The position numbers and the translations under genes are program-made. Shown one piece after another: positions 9,752 to 17,543 of a DNA stretch of 32,609 bases. Under the pieces are notes generated by a model, which made no database searches, had not been told where the DNA came from, and worked only from the letters and a program-made list of their open reading frames with translations. Origin of the DNA: Deltaproteobacteria bacterium Ga0077550 (GTDB taxonomy: Bacteria > Myxococcota_A > Polyangia > Nannocystales > Nannocystaceae); the NCBI GenBank assembly GCA_001464385.1, contig LNFB01000360.1:1-32609 (forward strand), in the 5' to 3' direction. The stretch's first letter is position 1. Each line of letters opens with the position of its first letter.

Positions 9752-11326
9752 ATGCAACCCACCCGCCTGACCCTCGTCGCCGGCGAAGACGAGTCCGCTG
9801 CGCGGGTGGTGCAGCTGCTCGGCCGACTCGGGCGCAGCCATTTCGAGCTGCGCCGGGTCGCGACGCTCGAGCAGGCCCTCGCGTCGGCCGGCGCCGCCGC
9901 CGACGACGTCGTCCTGATCTGCTGCGGCCTCGAGGAGCACACCCAGCTCGAGGCGATGCAGCGCGCCGTCGAGCACGGCAGTGAGGCCGCGTTCATCCTC
10001 CTCACCGCGGGGGTCGACGCCGACCACGGTCGGCGGGCGCGACAAGCCGGGGCCTCGGACTCGATGCCGCTCGCCGATCTCACGTCGTCGCGGCTGCGAC
10101 AATCGATCCGCCGCGGCGCGAACCAGCGTCGCCTCGAGGTCCATCGCATCGCCCACGTCCGGGACCAGACCGCCCGGGCCCGGGCGGAGTGGCTGCATCG
10201 CGCCAAGGACGAGTTCCTCGCCACCCTCGCCCACGAGCTCCGCACGCCGCTCAACGCCATGTTGGGCTGGGGCCAGCTGCTGCGCGACGGGGGTCTCGAC
10301 GCTGCCGCTGCGAGCCGAGGGCTCGACGCGATCGTGCGCAGCGGCCAGGCGCAGGCGCTCATCATCGAGCAGCTCATCGACGTGACGCACCTGCTCGACG
10401 GCACGCTGGCCCTGGTGATGCGGCCGGTGGCGCTGGGCGCCCTGGTGGCGGGCGTGTGCCAGGAGCTGCGCGCCACCGCGGACCGCGGCGGGGTCGAGCT
10501 GCGTTGCGCGGTGGACACGACCGCGCCGCCGCTGCTCGGCGATCCCTCGCGGCTCCAGCAGATCGTCCGCGGCCTGGTCGGCAACGCGCTCAAGTTCACG
10601 CCGCGCGGCGGTTTCGTCGACGTCGCGCTCGGGATCCAGGACGGGCAGGCTCACCTCACCGTGCTCGACTCGGGGTCGGGGATCGCCGGCGACCTGCTGC
10701 CACGGCTGTTCGACCGGTTCCGGCGAGGGGCCCCGGTGACGACGCGGGCCCACGGAGGCCTCGGGATCGGGCTGGCGATCGTCCACCACCTCGTGGGCCT
10801 GCACGGCGGCACCATCACCGCGAGCAGCGACGGGCCGAACAAGGGCGCGGCGTTCTTGGTGTCCCTGCCGATGACGCCGGTCGAGGGCAACGCGGCGTGG
10901 CGGCCCGCGGAGCCGCCGCGGCCGGCCCTGCACGTGCTCGCGGGGCTGCGACTGCTCGTCGTCGAGGACGACGCGGCGAGCCGCGACTACCTGTGCAGCA
11001 CGCTGACGCTGCACGGCGCCGCCGTGGAGCCGGCGGAGTCGGCAGCCCGCGCGTGGACGCTGCTGCACGAGCAGCGCTTCGACGCGGTGCTCTCGGACAT
11101 CGCGATGCCCCACGAGGATGGACTCTCGCTGGTCCGGAGGATGCGGGCCGACGCGGATCCGCGGGTGCGTGCGTTGCCGGCCGCGGCGCTCAGCGCCCAC
11201 GCGGGCACCGATGCCCACGACGACGCGGTGCAGGCCGGCTTCCAGCTCCACCTCGCCAAGCCCATCGGCCCGCGCGAGCTGCTCGCGGTGCTCGCGGAGC
11301 TGCTCGCGGGTAGCTCGGCGGGGTGA
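9752..11326 (+). CDS. hybrid histidine kinase with N-terminal pseudo-receiver
   Basis: A 524-residue cytoplasmic protein. Residues 5-122 have a receiver-like fold pattern, but the phosphoacceptor position reads LICCGLEE, lacking Asp, so this domain is probably a non-phosphorylated sensor or docking unit. HisKA follows with H161 (FLATLAHELRTPLN), then an HATPase domain with GNALKF (277-282), DSGSG (306-310) and GGLGIGL (335-341), and a C-terminal receiver with D406-D407, phosphoacceptor D449 and K503. No ligand-binding PAS or GAF domain is seen. The start ATG at 9752 is the first in frame that leaves a receiver-like N-terminus; its ribosome site is weak. It is followed 21 bp later by the iron-permease-like gene and diverges from the MMPL exporter. 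The pairing of two hybrid kinases around one exporter suggests a shared circuit (inference). Confidence 0.9.
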   Translation: MQPTRLTLVAGEDESAARVVQLLGRLGRSHFELRRVATLEQALASAGAAADDVVLICCGLEEHTQLEAMQRAVEHGSEAAFILLTAGVDADHGRRARQAGASDSMPLADLTSSRLRQSIRRGANQRRLEVHRIAHVRDQTARARAEWLHRAKDEFLATLAHELRTPLNAMLGWGQLLRDGGLDAAAASRGLDAIVRSGQAQALIIEQLIDVTHLLDGTLALVMRPVALGALVAGVCQELRATADRGGVELRCAVDTTAPPLLGDPSRLQQIVRGLVGNALKFTPRGGFVDVALGIQDGQAHLTVLDSGSGIAGDLLPRLFDRFRRGAPVTTRAHGGLGIGLAIVHHLVGLHGGTITASSDGPNKGAAFLVSLPMTPVEGNAAWRPAEPPRPALHVLAGLRLLVVEDDAASRDYLCSTLTLHGAAVEPAESAARAWTLLHEQRFDAVLSDIAMPHEDGLSLVRRMRADADPRVRALPAAALSAHAGTDAHDDAVQAGFQLHLAKPIGPRELLAVLAELLAGSSAG

Positions 11327-11347
11327 GCCCGAGACCGAGGACACCCG

Positions 11348-11794
11348 GTGCAGATCCACGAGCTCTTCCGCAAGTTCGCCCACCGGGCCTCGGAGTCCCT
11401 GGGCTCGCCGTGGGCCTTCGCCGCGGCGATGATGGTGATCGTGGTCTGGGGCCTCACCGGCCCGCTGTTCGGCTTCTCCGAGACGTGGCAGCTGGTGATC
11501 AACACGAGCACCACCATCGTCACCTTCCTCATGGTGTTCCTGATCCAGAACACCCAGAACCGGGACATGCGGACGCTGCACCTCAAGCTCGACGAGCTCC
11601 TGCGCGGGGTCGAGGGCGCGCGCGACAGCCTCATCGATCTCGAGGCGCTGTCCGACGAGGAGCTCCTCCGGCTCGAGCGCGAGTTCCACGAGCTGCAGAA
11701 GCGCGGCCAGGGCGACGCCGACCGGCTCGAGGCGATCCGCAAGGAACGCGAGGATCGTCGGGGCAGCGCGAGCGACGGTCGTCTCGGGCGCTGA
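11348..11794 (+). CDS. low-affinity iron permease family small membrane protein
   Basis: A 148-residue protein starting at GTG, with GAGG 7 nt upstream. It has two membrane helices (about residues 22-43 and 47-66), ending in FLIQNTQNRDMRTLHLKLDELL, a hallmark of the small bacterial proteins assigned to the low-affinity iron permease family (related to part of yeast Fet4). The rest (residues 80-148) is highly charged and predicted to be a cytoplasmic helix or coiled coil. The bacterial members are much shorter than Fet4 and their transport activity is not well established, so the name is by family only. It is downstream of the hybrid kinase by 21 bp and probably co-transcribed. Confidence 0.88.
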   Translation: MQIHELFRKFAHRASESLGSPWAFAAAMMVIVVWGLTGPLFGFSETWQLVINTSTTIVTFLMVFLIQNTQNRDMRTLHLKLDELLRGVEGARDSLIDLEALSDEELLRLEREFHELQKRGQGDADRLEAIRKEREDRRGSASDGRLGR

Positions 11795-11941
11795 CAGCCT
11801 GCATCGTCGATGCCTGTGGCGGGCCGGCGTGTCCGAGCAGCAGCGCTCGGCGGTCCTGGCAACGCGGCACAGCAGCGCGACGAATCGCGAGTCATCTGGT
11901 CGACGGCGCGAGGGGCACGCTTGTTGCGTTCGATCCCAGGG

Positions 11942-12811
11942 ATGTTGCCCCAAAGCCTCCCCCTGTTGCTCCCGTCCTCCGTCGCGGTCGCCTTGCTCGC
12001 CTTCGCGGGTGAGGCCCACGCCAGCCACCTCGACGCCTGCGGCGGGCTCTGGCTCGATGCCCACGCCGCTGCGAACTGCGAGGTCGTGCCCAAGGAGTCG
12101 TGCGAGCAGCGGTGCGATCCGCCGAGCGTCGAGCGCGTGTGCGCGACCCGGCTCTACGAGACCTGCGACGTCGACTGCACCCTGGTCGCGGACGTCGACT
12201 GCGAGCCCACCTGCGTGGAGAGCTGCGGGACCTCGTGCTCGGCCTCGGCGAGCGTCGACTGCTCGGCGCTGTGCGTGGCCGACTGCCAGGTCGGCGTGAC
12301 CGGGTCCTGCGGCGAGGCCGAGCACAGCGAGTGCGGCGAGTCGGGCACGTCGTGCTGCTCGGCGCGGTGCGACATCAGCTGCTCGGCGACCACCGAGGTC
12401 GAGTGTACGCCGGTGTGCATGACCGCATGCACCGGCTCCTGTGACGCGCGCGCCAACGTCGACTGCCAGATCGAGTGCCAGGCCGCGCAGTTCGAGAGCT
12501 GCACCGACACCGTGGTGCAGGAGTGCAACGAGGAGTGTGAGACCACCGGCGCCGCGATCTTCTGCGACGGTCACTTCCTCGCCACCGCGGGCGACCTCGA
12601 CGCGTGCGCCGCCGAGCTGAAAGCCAAGTTCTCGGTCGAGCTCGACGTGGAGTTCGACGTCGACGTCGACGTCGGCACCTCCGACGGCAAGGACGACGAC
12701 GACAGCATCCTGTCGTGCGCGGTGGGCAGCCCCAGCGCGGCGCTGTCCTTCGGCGTGTTGATCCTGCTGGGCCTCGGCGGCCGACGGATCCGCCGGACGA
12801 CGCAGGCCTGA
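11942..12811 (+). CDS. Cys-rich secreted protein with MYXO-CTERM-like tail
   Basis: A 289-residue protein. The chosen ATG opens a clear signal peptide (MLPQSLPLLLPSSVAVALL...EAHA, cleavage after about residue 27); the open frame extends 44 codons upstream without coding character. The mature part holds 32 Cys by my count, most between residues 30 and 215 in short recurring patterns such as D-C-x3-C-x3-C. An Asp/Val-rich strand region with alternating DVDVDV follows. The C-terminus has the MYXO-CTERM layout: Cys (ILSCAVG), a hydrophobic helix (SFGVLILLGLGG) and a basic end (RRIRR). In myxobacteria such tails are processed by a rhomboid-unrelated intramembrane protease (myxosortase) and sort proteins to the surface. 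I do not recognise the Cys-rich domain. Function unknown; likely a disulfide-stabilised surface protein. Confidence 0.75.
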   Translation: MLPQSLPLLLPSSVAVALLAFAGEAHASHLDACGGLWLDAHAAANCEVVPKESCEQRCDPPSVERVCATRLYETCDVDCTLVADVDCEPTCVESCGTSCSASASVDCSALCVADCQVGVTGSCGEAEHSECGESGTSCCSARCDISCSATTEVECTPVCMTACTGSCDARANVDCQIECQAAQFESCTDTVVQECNEECETTGAAIFCDGHFLATAGDLDACAAELKAKFSVELDVEFDVDVDVGTSDGKDDDDSILSCAVGSPSAALSFGVLILLGLGGRRIRRTTQA

Positions 12812-12815
12812 GTCC

Positions 12816-12835
12816 GCGCGCGGGAAGCCGCGCGC
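12816..12835. terminator. GC-rich hairpin between convergent genes
   Basis: Four bases after the stop of the Cys-rich protein gene lies a perfect 8-bp stem, GCGCGCGG and CCGCGCGC, with loop GAAG. There is no T-tract, so intrinsic termination would be weak; the position between two convergent genes (stops at 12811 and 12895) still makes a terminator or RNA-stabilising role plausible. Confidence 0.5.
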
Positions 12836-12894
12836 CGGCCTGGTGGTGGTGGAGTCGTCGCCGAGCGGCGGCGCTCCACCGTCCATCCACCGGC

Positions 12895-13530
12895 TCACAG
12901 CTTCAGCATCGCGAGCCGGCCATAGACCGCCTCGCTCGCGTCCTGGACCTCGTTGATCGCCATCCCGACGCCGACGCGATCGACCGCCATCTTCACGCCG
13001 ACCTTCCCATCGTCGAGGACGGCGCCGGTCTTGCTGCGGAGCGAGGCGAGATCCTGGCGTGCGGTCGCCAGGTCGTCGGCGGCCTCGCGGGTCGCCGCCG
13101 TGAGCGCGGCGTCGCCCGCGGCCGCGCCCCGCTGGGCCGCGACCTCGAGGTCGAGCTCCACGCGATCGAGGGCCGCTTGGGCGCGGGTGTCGAACTCGAC
13201 CTCCGACTCGACCGTGAGGTCGGCGAACCGCGGGTAGCGATCGCTCGCCCGGGCGCCCGCCGCCGTCGCGTCGGCGGTTGCGACCCGCTGGTCGGCCGCG
13301 CTCACCGCCCGACCGATCCCGATCTGCGCCTTGGCGACCTCGTCGCCGAACTCGCGCTGGGCGTCCTCGAGCTTCTCGCGCGCAGCCTCGCCCCGCTTGC
13401 CCGCGAGCTCGCCGGCCTTGGTGACGTCGTCGCGCGCTGCGACATGCTCGTCGACCTGGACCTCGGTGGGCGTGCGGCACGACGCCGCGAGGGAACAGGC
13501 GAGCGAGAGGGGAAGGACGTGGCGAAGCAT
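12895..13530 (-). CDS. hypothetical Ala-rich helical lipoprotein
   Basis: A 211-residue predicted lipoprotein. The ATG at 13530 has AGGAG 9 nt upstream and begins MLRHVLPLSLACSLAASC with the lipidated Cys at residue 18. The mature protein is Ala/Glu/Asp/Arg-rich and almost entirely helix-forming, with heptad-like stretches (for example KRGEAAREKLEDAQREFGDE), followed by a region around 95-150 that may contain strands (DLTVESEVEFD). No known domain is recognised. Its position downstream of the DUF4398-like and OmpA lipoprotein genes on the same strand, 196 bp away, suggests a related envelope role, possibly an elongated periplasmic coiled coil. It converges with the Cys-rich protein gene. Confidence 0.75.
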   Translation of the reverse strand: MLRHVLPLSLACSLAASCRTPTEVQVDEHVAARDDVTKAGELAGKRGEAAREKLEDAQREFGDEVAKAQIGIGRAVSAADQRVATADATAAGARASDRYPRFADLTVESEVEFDTRAQAALDRVELDLEVAAQRGAAAGDAALTAATREAADDLATARQDLASLRSKTGAVLDDGKVGVKMAVDRVGVGMAINEVQDASEAVYGRLAMLKL

Positions 13531-13699
13531 GGTGGAGGACTCCTGCCGGTGACCCGGCGACACTCGGGTGGAGCGCGCGACATGCCGCGACCCTGGTGAC
13601 CGCCGTCGAACGCACGGATGCCGGCCCCCACGCGAGACGAGCGACGACCCCGGATCGGGGCCGCCGCTCGCGCGGAGGGTCGGCGTTGCTCATGAATCG

Positions 13700-13719
13700 C
13701 CGGTCACCGAGGTGATCGG
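13700..13719 (-). terminator. hairpin downstream of the OmpA lipoprotein gene
   Basis: Seven bases past the stop of the OmpA-family gene is a stem CCGGTCAC and GTGATCGG (one G-T wobble) with loop CGAG. It lacks a T-tract. It may end or attenuate the transcript before the Ala-rich lipoprotein gene 170 bp further on. Confidence 0.35.
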
Positions 13720-13726
13720 CGACGGC

Positions 13727-14599
13727 TCACTTCGCCTCGGGGGTGCCGATGCGATCGACCACGATCTCGACGCGGCGGTTGTTGGCGCGGCCCTCGGCGC
13801 TCTTGTTGTCGGCGACCGGCTGGGCCTCGCCCTGACCGATGGCACTGACGACGCCCTCGGCGACGCCGCGCGAGACGAGGAAGGACCGCACCGATTCCGC
13901 CCGCCCCTGCGACAGCTGCTGGTTGTGCACGTCGCTGCCACGCGAGTCGGTATAGCCGTTCACGGTGATGCTGTACTGATCGCCGTACTGCTTGAGCACG
14001 TCGGCGACCTGACCGAGCTTCTCCTTGGCGATCGGCAGCAGCTGGGTCTCGTCGCTCTTGAACAGCACGGCGCCGTTGAGCGTGATCACGGTGCGCTGCT
14101 CCTCCTGCTTGATCTTCGCCATCTCGGACAGGCTCCCCAGCGCGGAGACGAGCTGGAGCTCGAGGGCCTTGCGCGCGGCCTGGGCGGCCATCAGCGCCTT
14201 GTTCTTGGCCTCGAGCTCGTCCTTGGTATCCGCGAGCTGATCCTGGGCGTTGTTCTTCTGCGACTCGAGCGTCGTCAGGTACTCCGCCTTGGCCTTCTCG
14301 GTGTTGCTCTGGTACTGCAGGTACGTGCTGTAGGCGATGGCATAGTCCGCCTTGCGCAGGGCGACGTAGGCGAGATCGACCTCCTCCTGCGAGCCCGATT
14401 TTCGGTCGTGGGCCTTCTCGGCGCGGGTGAGCGCCTTCTTGGCGTCGTAGACCTCGGTTTTGGCGGTCTCGGCGGCGGGGCCGTTGGCGGCGGTCTCGTA
14501 GGTCCGCCGCGCGCTGACCAGCTCCTTCGACGGGTCGTGGGCGCAGGCGAGGCTGAGGAGCGAGACGGCGAAGATGGACGTGGGGATCGTGCGGTTCAT
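13727..14599 (-). CDS. OmpA-family lipoprotein with DUF4398-like N-terminal region
   Basis: A 290-residue outer membrane lipoprotein. The ATG at 14599 has GGAGG 8 nt upstream and gives MNRTIPTSIFAVSLLSLAC, Cys19. Residues about 20-100 form a helical DUF4398-like domain (VSARRTYETA...EVYDAKKALTRAEKA), and 105-165 is a Lys/Gln/Glu-rich coiled coil. Residues 171-283 are an OmpA C-terminal domain: LFKSDETQLLPIAKEKL, then NGYTDSRGSDVHNQQLSQGRA with D218 and R233 at the positions that bind diaminopimelate of peptidoglycan. It should tether the outer membrane to the cell wall. The gene follows the small DUF4398-like lipoprotein gene by 25 bp in what looks like a two-gene operon. Confidence 0.92.
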   Translation of the reverse strand: MNRTIPTSIFAVSLLSLACAHDPSKELVSARRTYETAANGPAAETAKTEVYDAKKALTRAEKAHDRKSGSQEEVDLAYVALRKADYAIAYSTYLQYQSNTEKAKAEYLTTLESQKNNAQDQLADTKDELEAKNKALMAAQAARKALELQLVSALGSLSEMAKIKQEEQRTVITLNGAVLFKSDETQLLPIAKEKLGQVADVLKQYGDQYSITVNGYTDSRGSDVHNQQLSQGRAESVRSFLVSRGVAEGVVSAIGQGEAQPVADNKSAEGRANNRRVEIVVDRIGTPEAK

Positions 14600-14624
14600 G
14601 GTGATGTCCTCCGAAACGGTTGGC

Positions 14625-15020
14625 TCACTTGGACGAGGCGGTGGTGGTGGCGGGGGTGCCGGCCTCGACGCCCTCGGTGCGGAGCTCGTTGACCTCCGTG
14701 CGGGCCTCACGGCTCTCGGCGCGCAGCTGTTCGGTGCGCGCGAGGGTCAGCGCGAGCTCGGCATCGGCCGTCGCGCGATCGAGCATGCGCTCCGCCTCTT
14801 CTTCATCGCCGTTGGCCATCATCTCCTTGGCGGCGGCGAGCTGCTCGCGGGCGAACTGCAGGTGGAGCTTGGCGTCGGGGTTCTCGTCGCCCTTCAGCTC
14901 CTCCGCCGACGTGATGGCCCCCTGGGTGTCCATGAGCTGCTGCTGCGGGAGCACCGTGCTCGCGCAGGCGGGGACGAGCACGAGGACGGACGACGCGACG
15001 AGGATTCGAGAATGGAACAT
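14625..15020 (-). CDS. small DUF4398-like lipoprotein
   Basis: A 131-residue lipoprotein. The ATG at 15020 is preceded by AGGAG with 7 nt spacing and starts MFHSRILVASSVLVLVPAC, Cys19. The mature part contains the two-helix DUF4398 pattern (TQGAITSAEELKG, then AKLHLQFAREQLAAAKEMM and EEAERMLDRATADAELALTLARTE), followed by a charged helix and a short Thr/Ser tail. The domain function is unknown; in many envelopes it is found next to or fused with OmpA domains, as here. The gene is the first of a probable operon with the OmpA lipoprotein, and diverges from the PEBP lipoprotein gene across 179 bp. Confidence 0.85.
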   Translation of the reverse strand: MFHSRILVASSVLVLVPACASTVLPQQQLMDTQGAITSAEELKGDENPDAKLHLQFAREQLAAAKEMMANGDEEEAERMLDRATADAELALTLARTEQLRAESREARTEVNELRTEGVEAGTPATTTASSK

Positions 15021-15199
15021 TGAGTGACTCCTGCCCGGCCCCTTGTTCACGCGGCGTGCCAGCGGGGAATCGAAGCATTTGCGGCGAAGCGGCCCGCCGA
15101 CGACGCCCAGGCGCCCGCACGGGCGCCGGCGCACATGCGGAGCGGCCCATCGCCCGACGACGGGGCCGAGGGGCACGGCGCGGGTGCTATCGTGCGCCG

Positions 15200-15937
15200 A
15201 TGGCCTCCCGCTTCGCTGCGCTCTGCGTCCCGATGTTCATCCTTGCCACCGCATGCGCCGACGACGGCGGCGGCGGCGGAACCACGACCTCTTCGACCAC
15301 CACGACCGCGACGAGCGAGGTCGACACCTCGTCGGGGAGCAACGCGACCACCGCGGCGACGACCGGCGGGTCCTCGAGCGATGGCACAGGGAGCACCACG
15401 GGCAGCGTGGCCGACACCTCGTCGGGCGGATCGAGCACGGACGGCGACAGCAGCTCCACCACCGAGCCGGTCGCGTTCACCCTGACGAGCCCCGCGTTCG
15501 AGGAGGGCGGCGGGATTCCCGGCATGCACCACGTCAGCGGCGGGAACGTCTCGCCCCAGCTCGACTGGGTCGGCGCGCCCGCGGGCACCCTGGCGTTCGC
15601 GGTGTTCTTCCACGACATCACCATCGACTTCGAGCACTCGGCGATCTGGGACATCCCGGGCGACGCCACCGGCCTGCCCGAGGATGTCGATCACACCGCG
15701 ATGCCGGCCGACGTGCCCGGAACGACGCAGTGCCGGTCGTGGACCAACGACTTCGGCTACGGCGGCCCGGGCTCCGCGGCGAACTTCTACCAGTTCACGC
15801 TGTATGCGATCGACGTGGCGACCCTCGACGAGATCGACCAGAACTCCTCGCTCGTCGAGGTCCACGCCGCGCTCGAGGCCCACTCGCTGGGCACCGCGAC
15901 GCTCACGGGCCAGTCGACCGGCCCGAACGGACCCTAA
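15200..15937 (+). CDS. PEBP-fold (YbhB/YbcL-like) lipoprotein
   Basis: A 245-residue lipoprotein. The N-terminus MASRFAALCVPMFILATAC places the lipidated Cys at 19. Residues 20-92 are a disordered Gly/Thr/Ser spacer typical of large-genome myxobacterial lipoproteins. Residues 93-240 are a phosphatidylethanolamine-binding protein fold: FTLTSPAF, a GGIPGMHH segment, GNVSPQLDWVGAP, AVFFHDI, and the GYGGPGSAANFYQFTLYAID strand region. Bacterial YbhB/YbcL proteins have this fold, but their ligand is uncertain. The ATG has a weak ribosome site; it was chosen for the signal peptide. The TAA stop overlaps, by two bases, the TAG of the small hydrophobic gene on the other strand. Confidence 0.9.
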   Translation: MASRFAALCVPMFILATACADDGGGGGTTTSSTTTTATSEVDTSSGSNATTAATTGGSSSDGTGSTTGSVADTSSGGSSTDGDSSSTTEPVAFTLTSPAFEEGGGIPGMHHVSGGNVSPQLDWVGAPAGTLAFAVFFHDITIDFEHSAIWDIPGDATGLPEDVDHTAMPADVPGTTQCRSWTNDFGYGGPGSAANFYQFTLYAIDVATLDEIDQNSSLVEVHAALEAHSLGTATLTGQSTGPNGP

Positions 15938-16092
15938 CGCGCCAACGGGCCGCTGCGGGCCGGCGTCGCGGCCACGGGCACCGGGATCGGCACTGGCACC
16001 GCGACGCCCCCCATGCCGTGCATCAGCCGCGAGAGCGCGGTGACGACGAGCGGGACGACCAGCAGCACCAAGAGGATGGCGACGGCGATCAT
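15934..16092 (-). CDS. 52-residue hydrophobic peptide coupled to the BON protein
   Basis: A short gene whose ATG overlaps the stop of the upstream BON protein in ATGA (16092-16089). The peptide starts with one membrane helix (MIAVAILLVLLVVPLVVTAL), followed by SRLMHGMGG, a Val/Pro repeat (VAVPVPIPVPV) and a short polar tail. No family is recognised. The translational coupling and the intact signal-anchor-like helix argue that it is a real gene; its job is unknown, possibly a membrane partner of the BON protein. Its stop shares bases with the stop of the convergent PEBP gene, leaving no intergenic space. Confidence 0.6.
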   Translation of the reverse strand: MIAVAILLVLLVVPLVVTALSRLMHGMGGVAVPVPIPVPVAATPARSGPLAR

Positions 16093-16808
16093 GTCATCAC
16101 CGGCTCGTGCTTGACGAGGTTGGTCACCTCGGTGACGCCGGGGGCCGACCACGCCGCCGTGACCGCGTCGTCGATCGCCCGCCACGATCCAGCCTGACCG
16201 CTCAACGTCACCCGACCGCCCACGGCGTCGACCGCGATCGTCCGCGCGTCGTCGAGGGCCTGCCGGACCAGCGCCGCCTTCACCAGATCGTGCACGGGCA
16301 GGTTCGCAGCGCCCCCGCCCTCGAGCTTCACCGCGTTGCGCACCATCACCACACCGACGATCGGTCGGATCGCCCGCTCGGCCGCGACGCACTGGAAGTT
16401 CCACATCGCCTCGCCCTCGAGGGTCACCACGCCGCGCTCGACCTTCGCCGTGATGGTCCGCGGCACGAGCACGTTCCACTCGAGGACCTGTGCGATCCCC
16501 GTGGAAATCTCGGCGTCGCTGCGCGTGTGCTTCGACAGCACGTTCACCGCGAGCTCCTGCGCGAGCGCCCGGACGCCCGCGACCCGCTTGGTCGCGGCCT
16601 CGGCCGCGGAGCGCTCGACGAGGTTGTCCACGGTGCCGAGCAAGGTCACGGCGCCGCCGTCGACCGCCACTCGGACGTGCGCCGCGTTGACGCGGGGATC
16701 CCACGCCAATTCCTGCTCGACATCGTGCTTGAGTTGGAGATCGGTCTTCTTCACAGGCGTAGCCACAGCACGGCGCGTGCCAGGGGACGAACCGAGCAAT
16801 GGCGCCAT
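16089..16808 (-). CDS. triple BON-domain protein
   Basis: A 239-residue protein with three consecutive BON domains, about residues 22-92, 96-165 and 170-236. Each shows the alpha-beta-beta pattern and a central hydrophobic Gly strand: VAVDGGAVTLLGTV, AKVERGVVTLEGEA and VDAVGGRVTLSGQA. The WDPRV and WNVLVP segments are typical of the OsmY branch. BON domains bind membranes or phospholipid; OsmY-like proteins are stress-induced. No export signal is seen, so a cytoplasmic location is likely, in contrast to E. coli OsmY. The ATG at 16808 has AGGA 5 nt upstream; a GTG start about 45 bp further in (before KKTDLQLKHDV) is the main alternative. It is coupled to the downstream 52-residue peptide by ATGA. 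Confidence 0.88.
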   Translation of the reverse strand: MAPLLGSSPGTRRAVATPVKKTDLQLKHDVEQELAWDPRVNAAHVRVAVDGGAVTLLGTVDNLVERSAAEAATKRVAGVRALAQELAVNVLSKHTRSDAEISTGIAQVLEWNVLVPRTITAKVERGVVTLEGEAMWNFQCVAAERAIRPIVGVVMVRNAVKLEGGGAANLPVHDLVKAALVRQALDDARTIAVDAVGGRVTLSGQAGSWRAIDDAVTAAWSAPGVTEVTNLVKHEPVMT

Positions 16809-16904
16809 GCCGTTCCTGACGCCCCGTGCGCGCGCGCCCGTTCGAGGCGCGATGGCGTGGGCGGGATCGGTCTCACGCCGGCGCGGACTCGGTATCGTGG
16901 ACCG

Positions 16905-17519
16905 ATGCTGCCTCGCATCTCGATCGCCGTGCTGCTCCTGGCCGCGTGCTCCACGGCGACACCCGAGCCCACCGCGAAGGCCGAGCCCGCGAAGGCCGAG
17001 CCCGCGAAGGCCGAACCCACCGCGAAGGCCGAACCCACCGCGGGCACCGAGGTCGCCGCGCAGCCCTCCGCGCGGCTCGCCTGCACCGCGAACGACGAAT
17101 GCCTCGCGTCGTGTCGCCACGGCGCGGTGAACCGAGCGTGGCACGCCGCGACGTATCCCGGGGGCGAGGCGTGCGAGGACGGGTGCACCGCGAAGGGCAC
17201 CGAGGCGCCGCGCTGCGAGCAGGGCCGCTGCACCGCGTACCGCGGCGGCGCCCTCGATCCGCAGTGCACCGCGCTCGACGTCGCACCGCTCGACGGACCC
17301 GGACCCGCGCACCGCTGCGCGGCCGACGACGACTGCGCGGTGCACTGTGAGCACGGCGCGGTGAACCGGCAATGGCTGAGCTGGCAGCGCCCCAGCGAGT
17401 GCGGCGACGGCTGCACGAGCCCCGGCCACGAGCCACCGCGCTGCGAGGACGGGCGCTGCGTCGCCTACCGCGGCGGGGCACGCCACGCCGCGTGCACCGG
17501 CCGCGTCGTCCCACGCTGA
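16905..17519 (+). CDS. lipoprotein with two eight-Cys modules
   Basis: A 204-residue lipoprotein: MLPRISIAVLLLAAC puts the lipidated Cys at 15. Residues 17-50 are a spacer made of repeated AKAEP units. Two homologous modules follow, about residues 57-120 and 130-198. Each has eight Cys in the same order and shares CxHGAVNRxW near the start (RHGAVNRAW, EHGAVNRQW), then a CxDGC, PPRC or APRC, and GRCxAYRGGA. The modules should be held by four disulfides each. I do not recognise the family; the internal duplication with high identity suggests either recent duplication or two equal binding sites. The gene diverges from the BON gene across 96 bp and converges on the Ser/Thr kinase gene. Confidence 0.8.
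   Translation: MLPRISIAVLLLAACSTATPEPTAKAEPAKAEPAKAEPTAKAEPTAGTEVAAQPSARLACTANDECLASCRHGAVNRAWHAATYPGGEACEDGCTAKGTEAPRCEQGRCTAYRGGALDPQCTALDVAPLDGPGPAHRCAADDDCAVHCEHGAVNRQWLSWQRPSECGDGCTSPGHEPPRCEDGRCVAYRGGARHAACTGRVVPR
16974..17039 (+). repeat. four-copy 15-bp coding repeat
   Basis: GCGAAGGCCGAGCCC is repeated four times with one A/G change in the last two copies and an extra ACC codon after the third and fourth. It encodes the AKAEP spacer of the lipoprotein. Unit length is a multiple of three, so copy changes would lengthen or shorten the linker without a frameshift. Confidence 0.85.
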
Positions 17520-17543
17520 TCCGGGATCCTCCGACGGGCAGAC

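Noticed and set aside
9566..13693. Upstream extension of the MMPL frame to a protein of about 2,100 residues
   Set aside because: The extension runs antisense through the second hybrid kinase and the Cys-rich protein; the real start at 9565 has a strong ribosome site.
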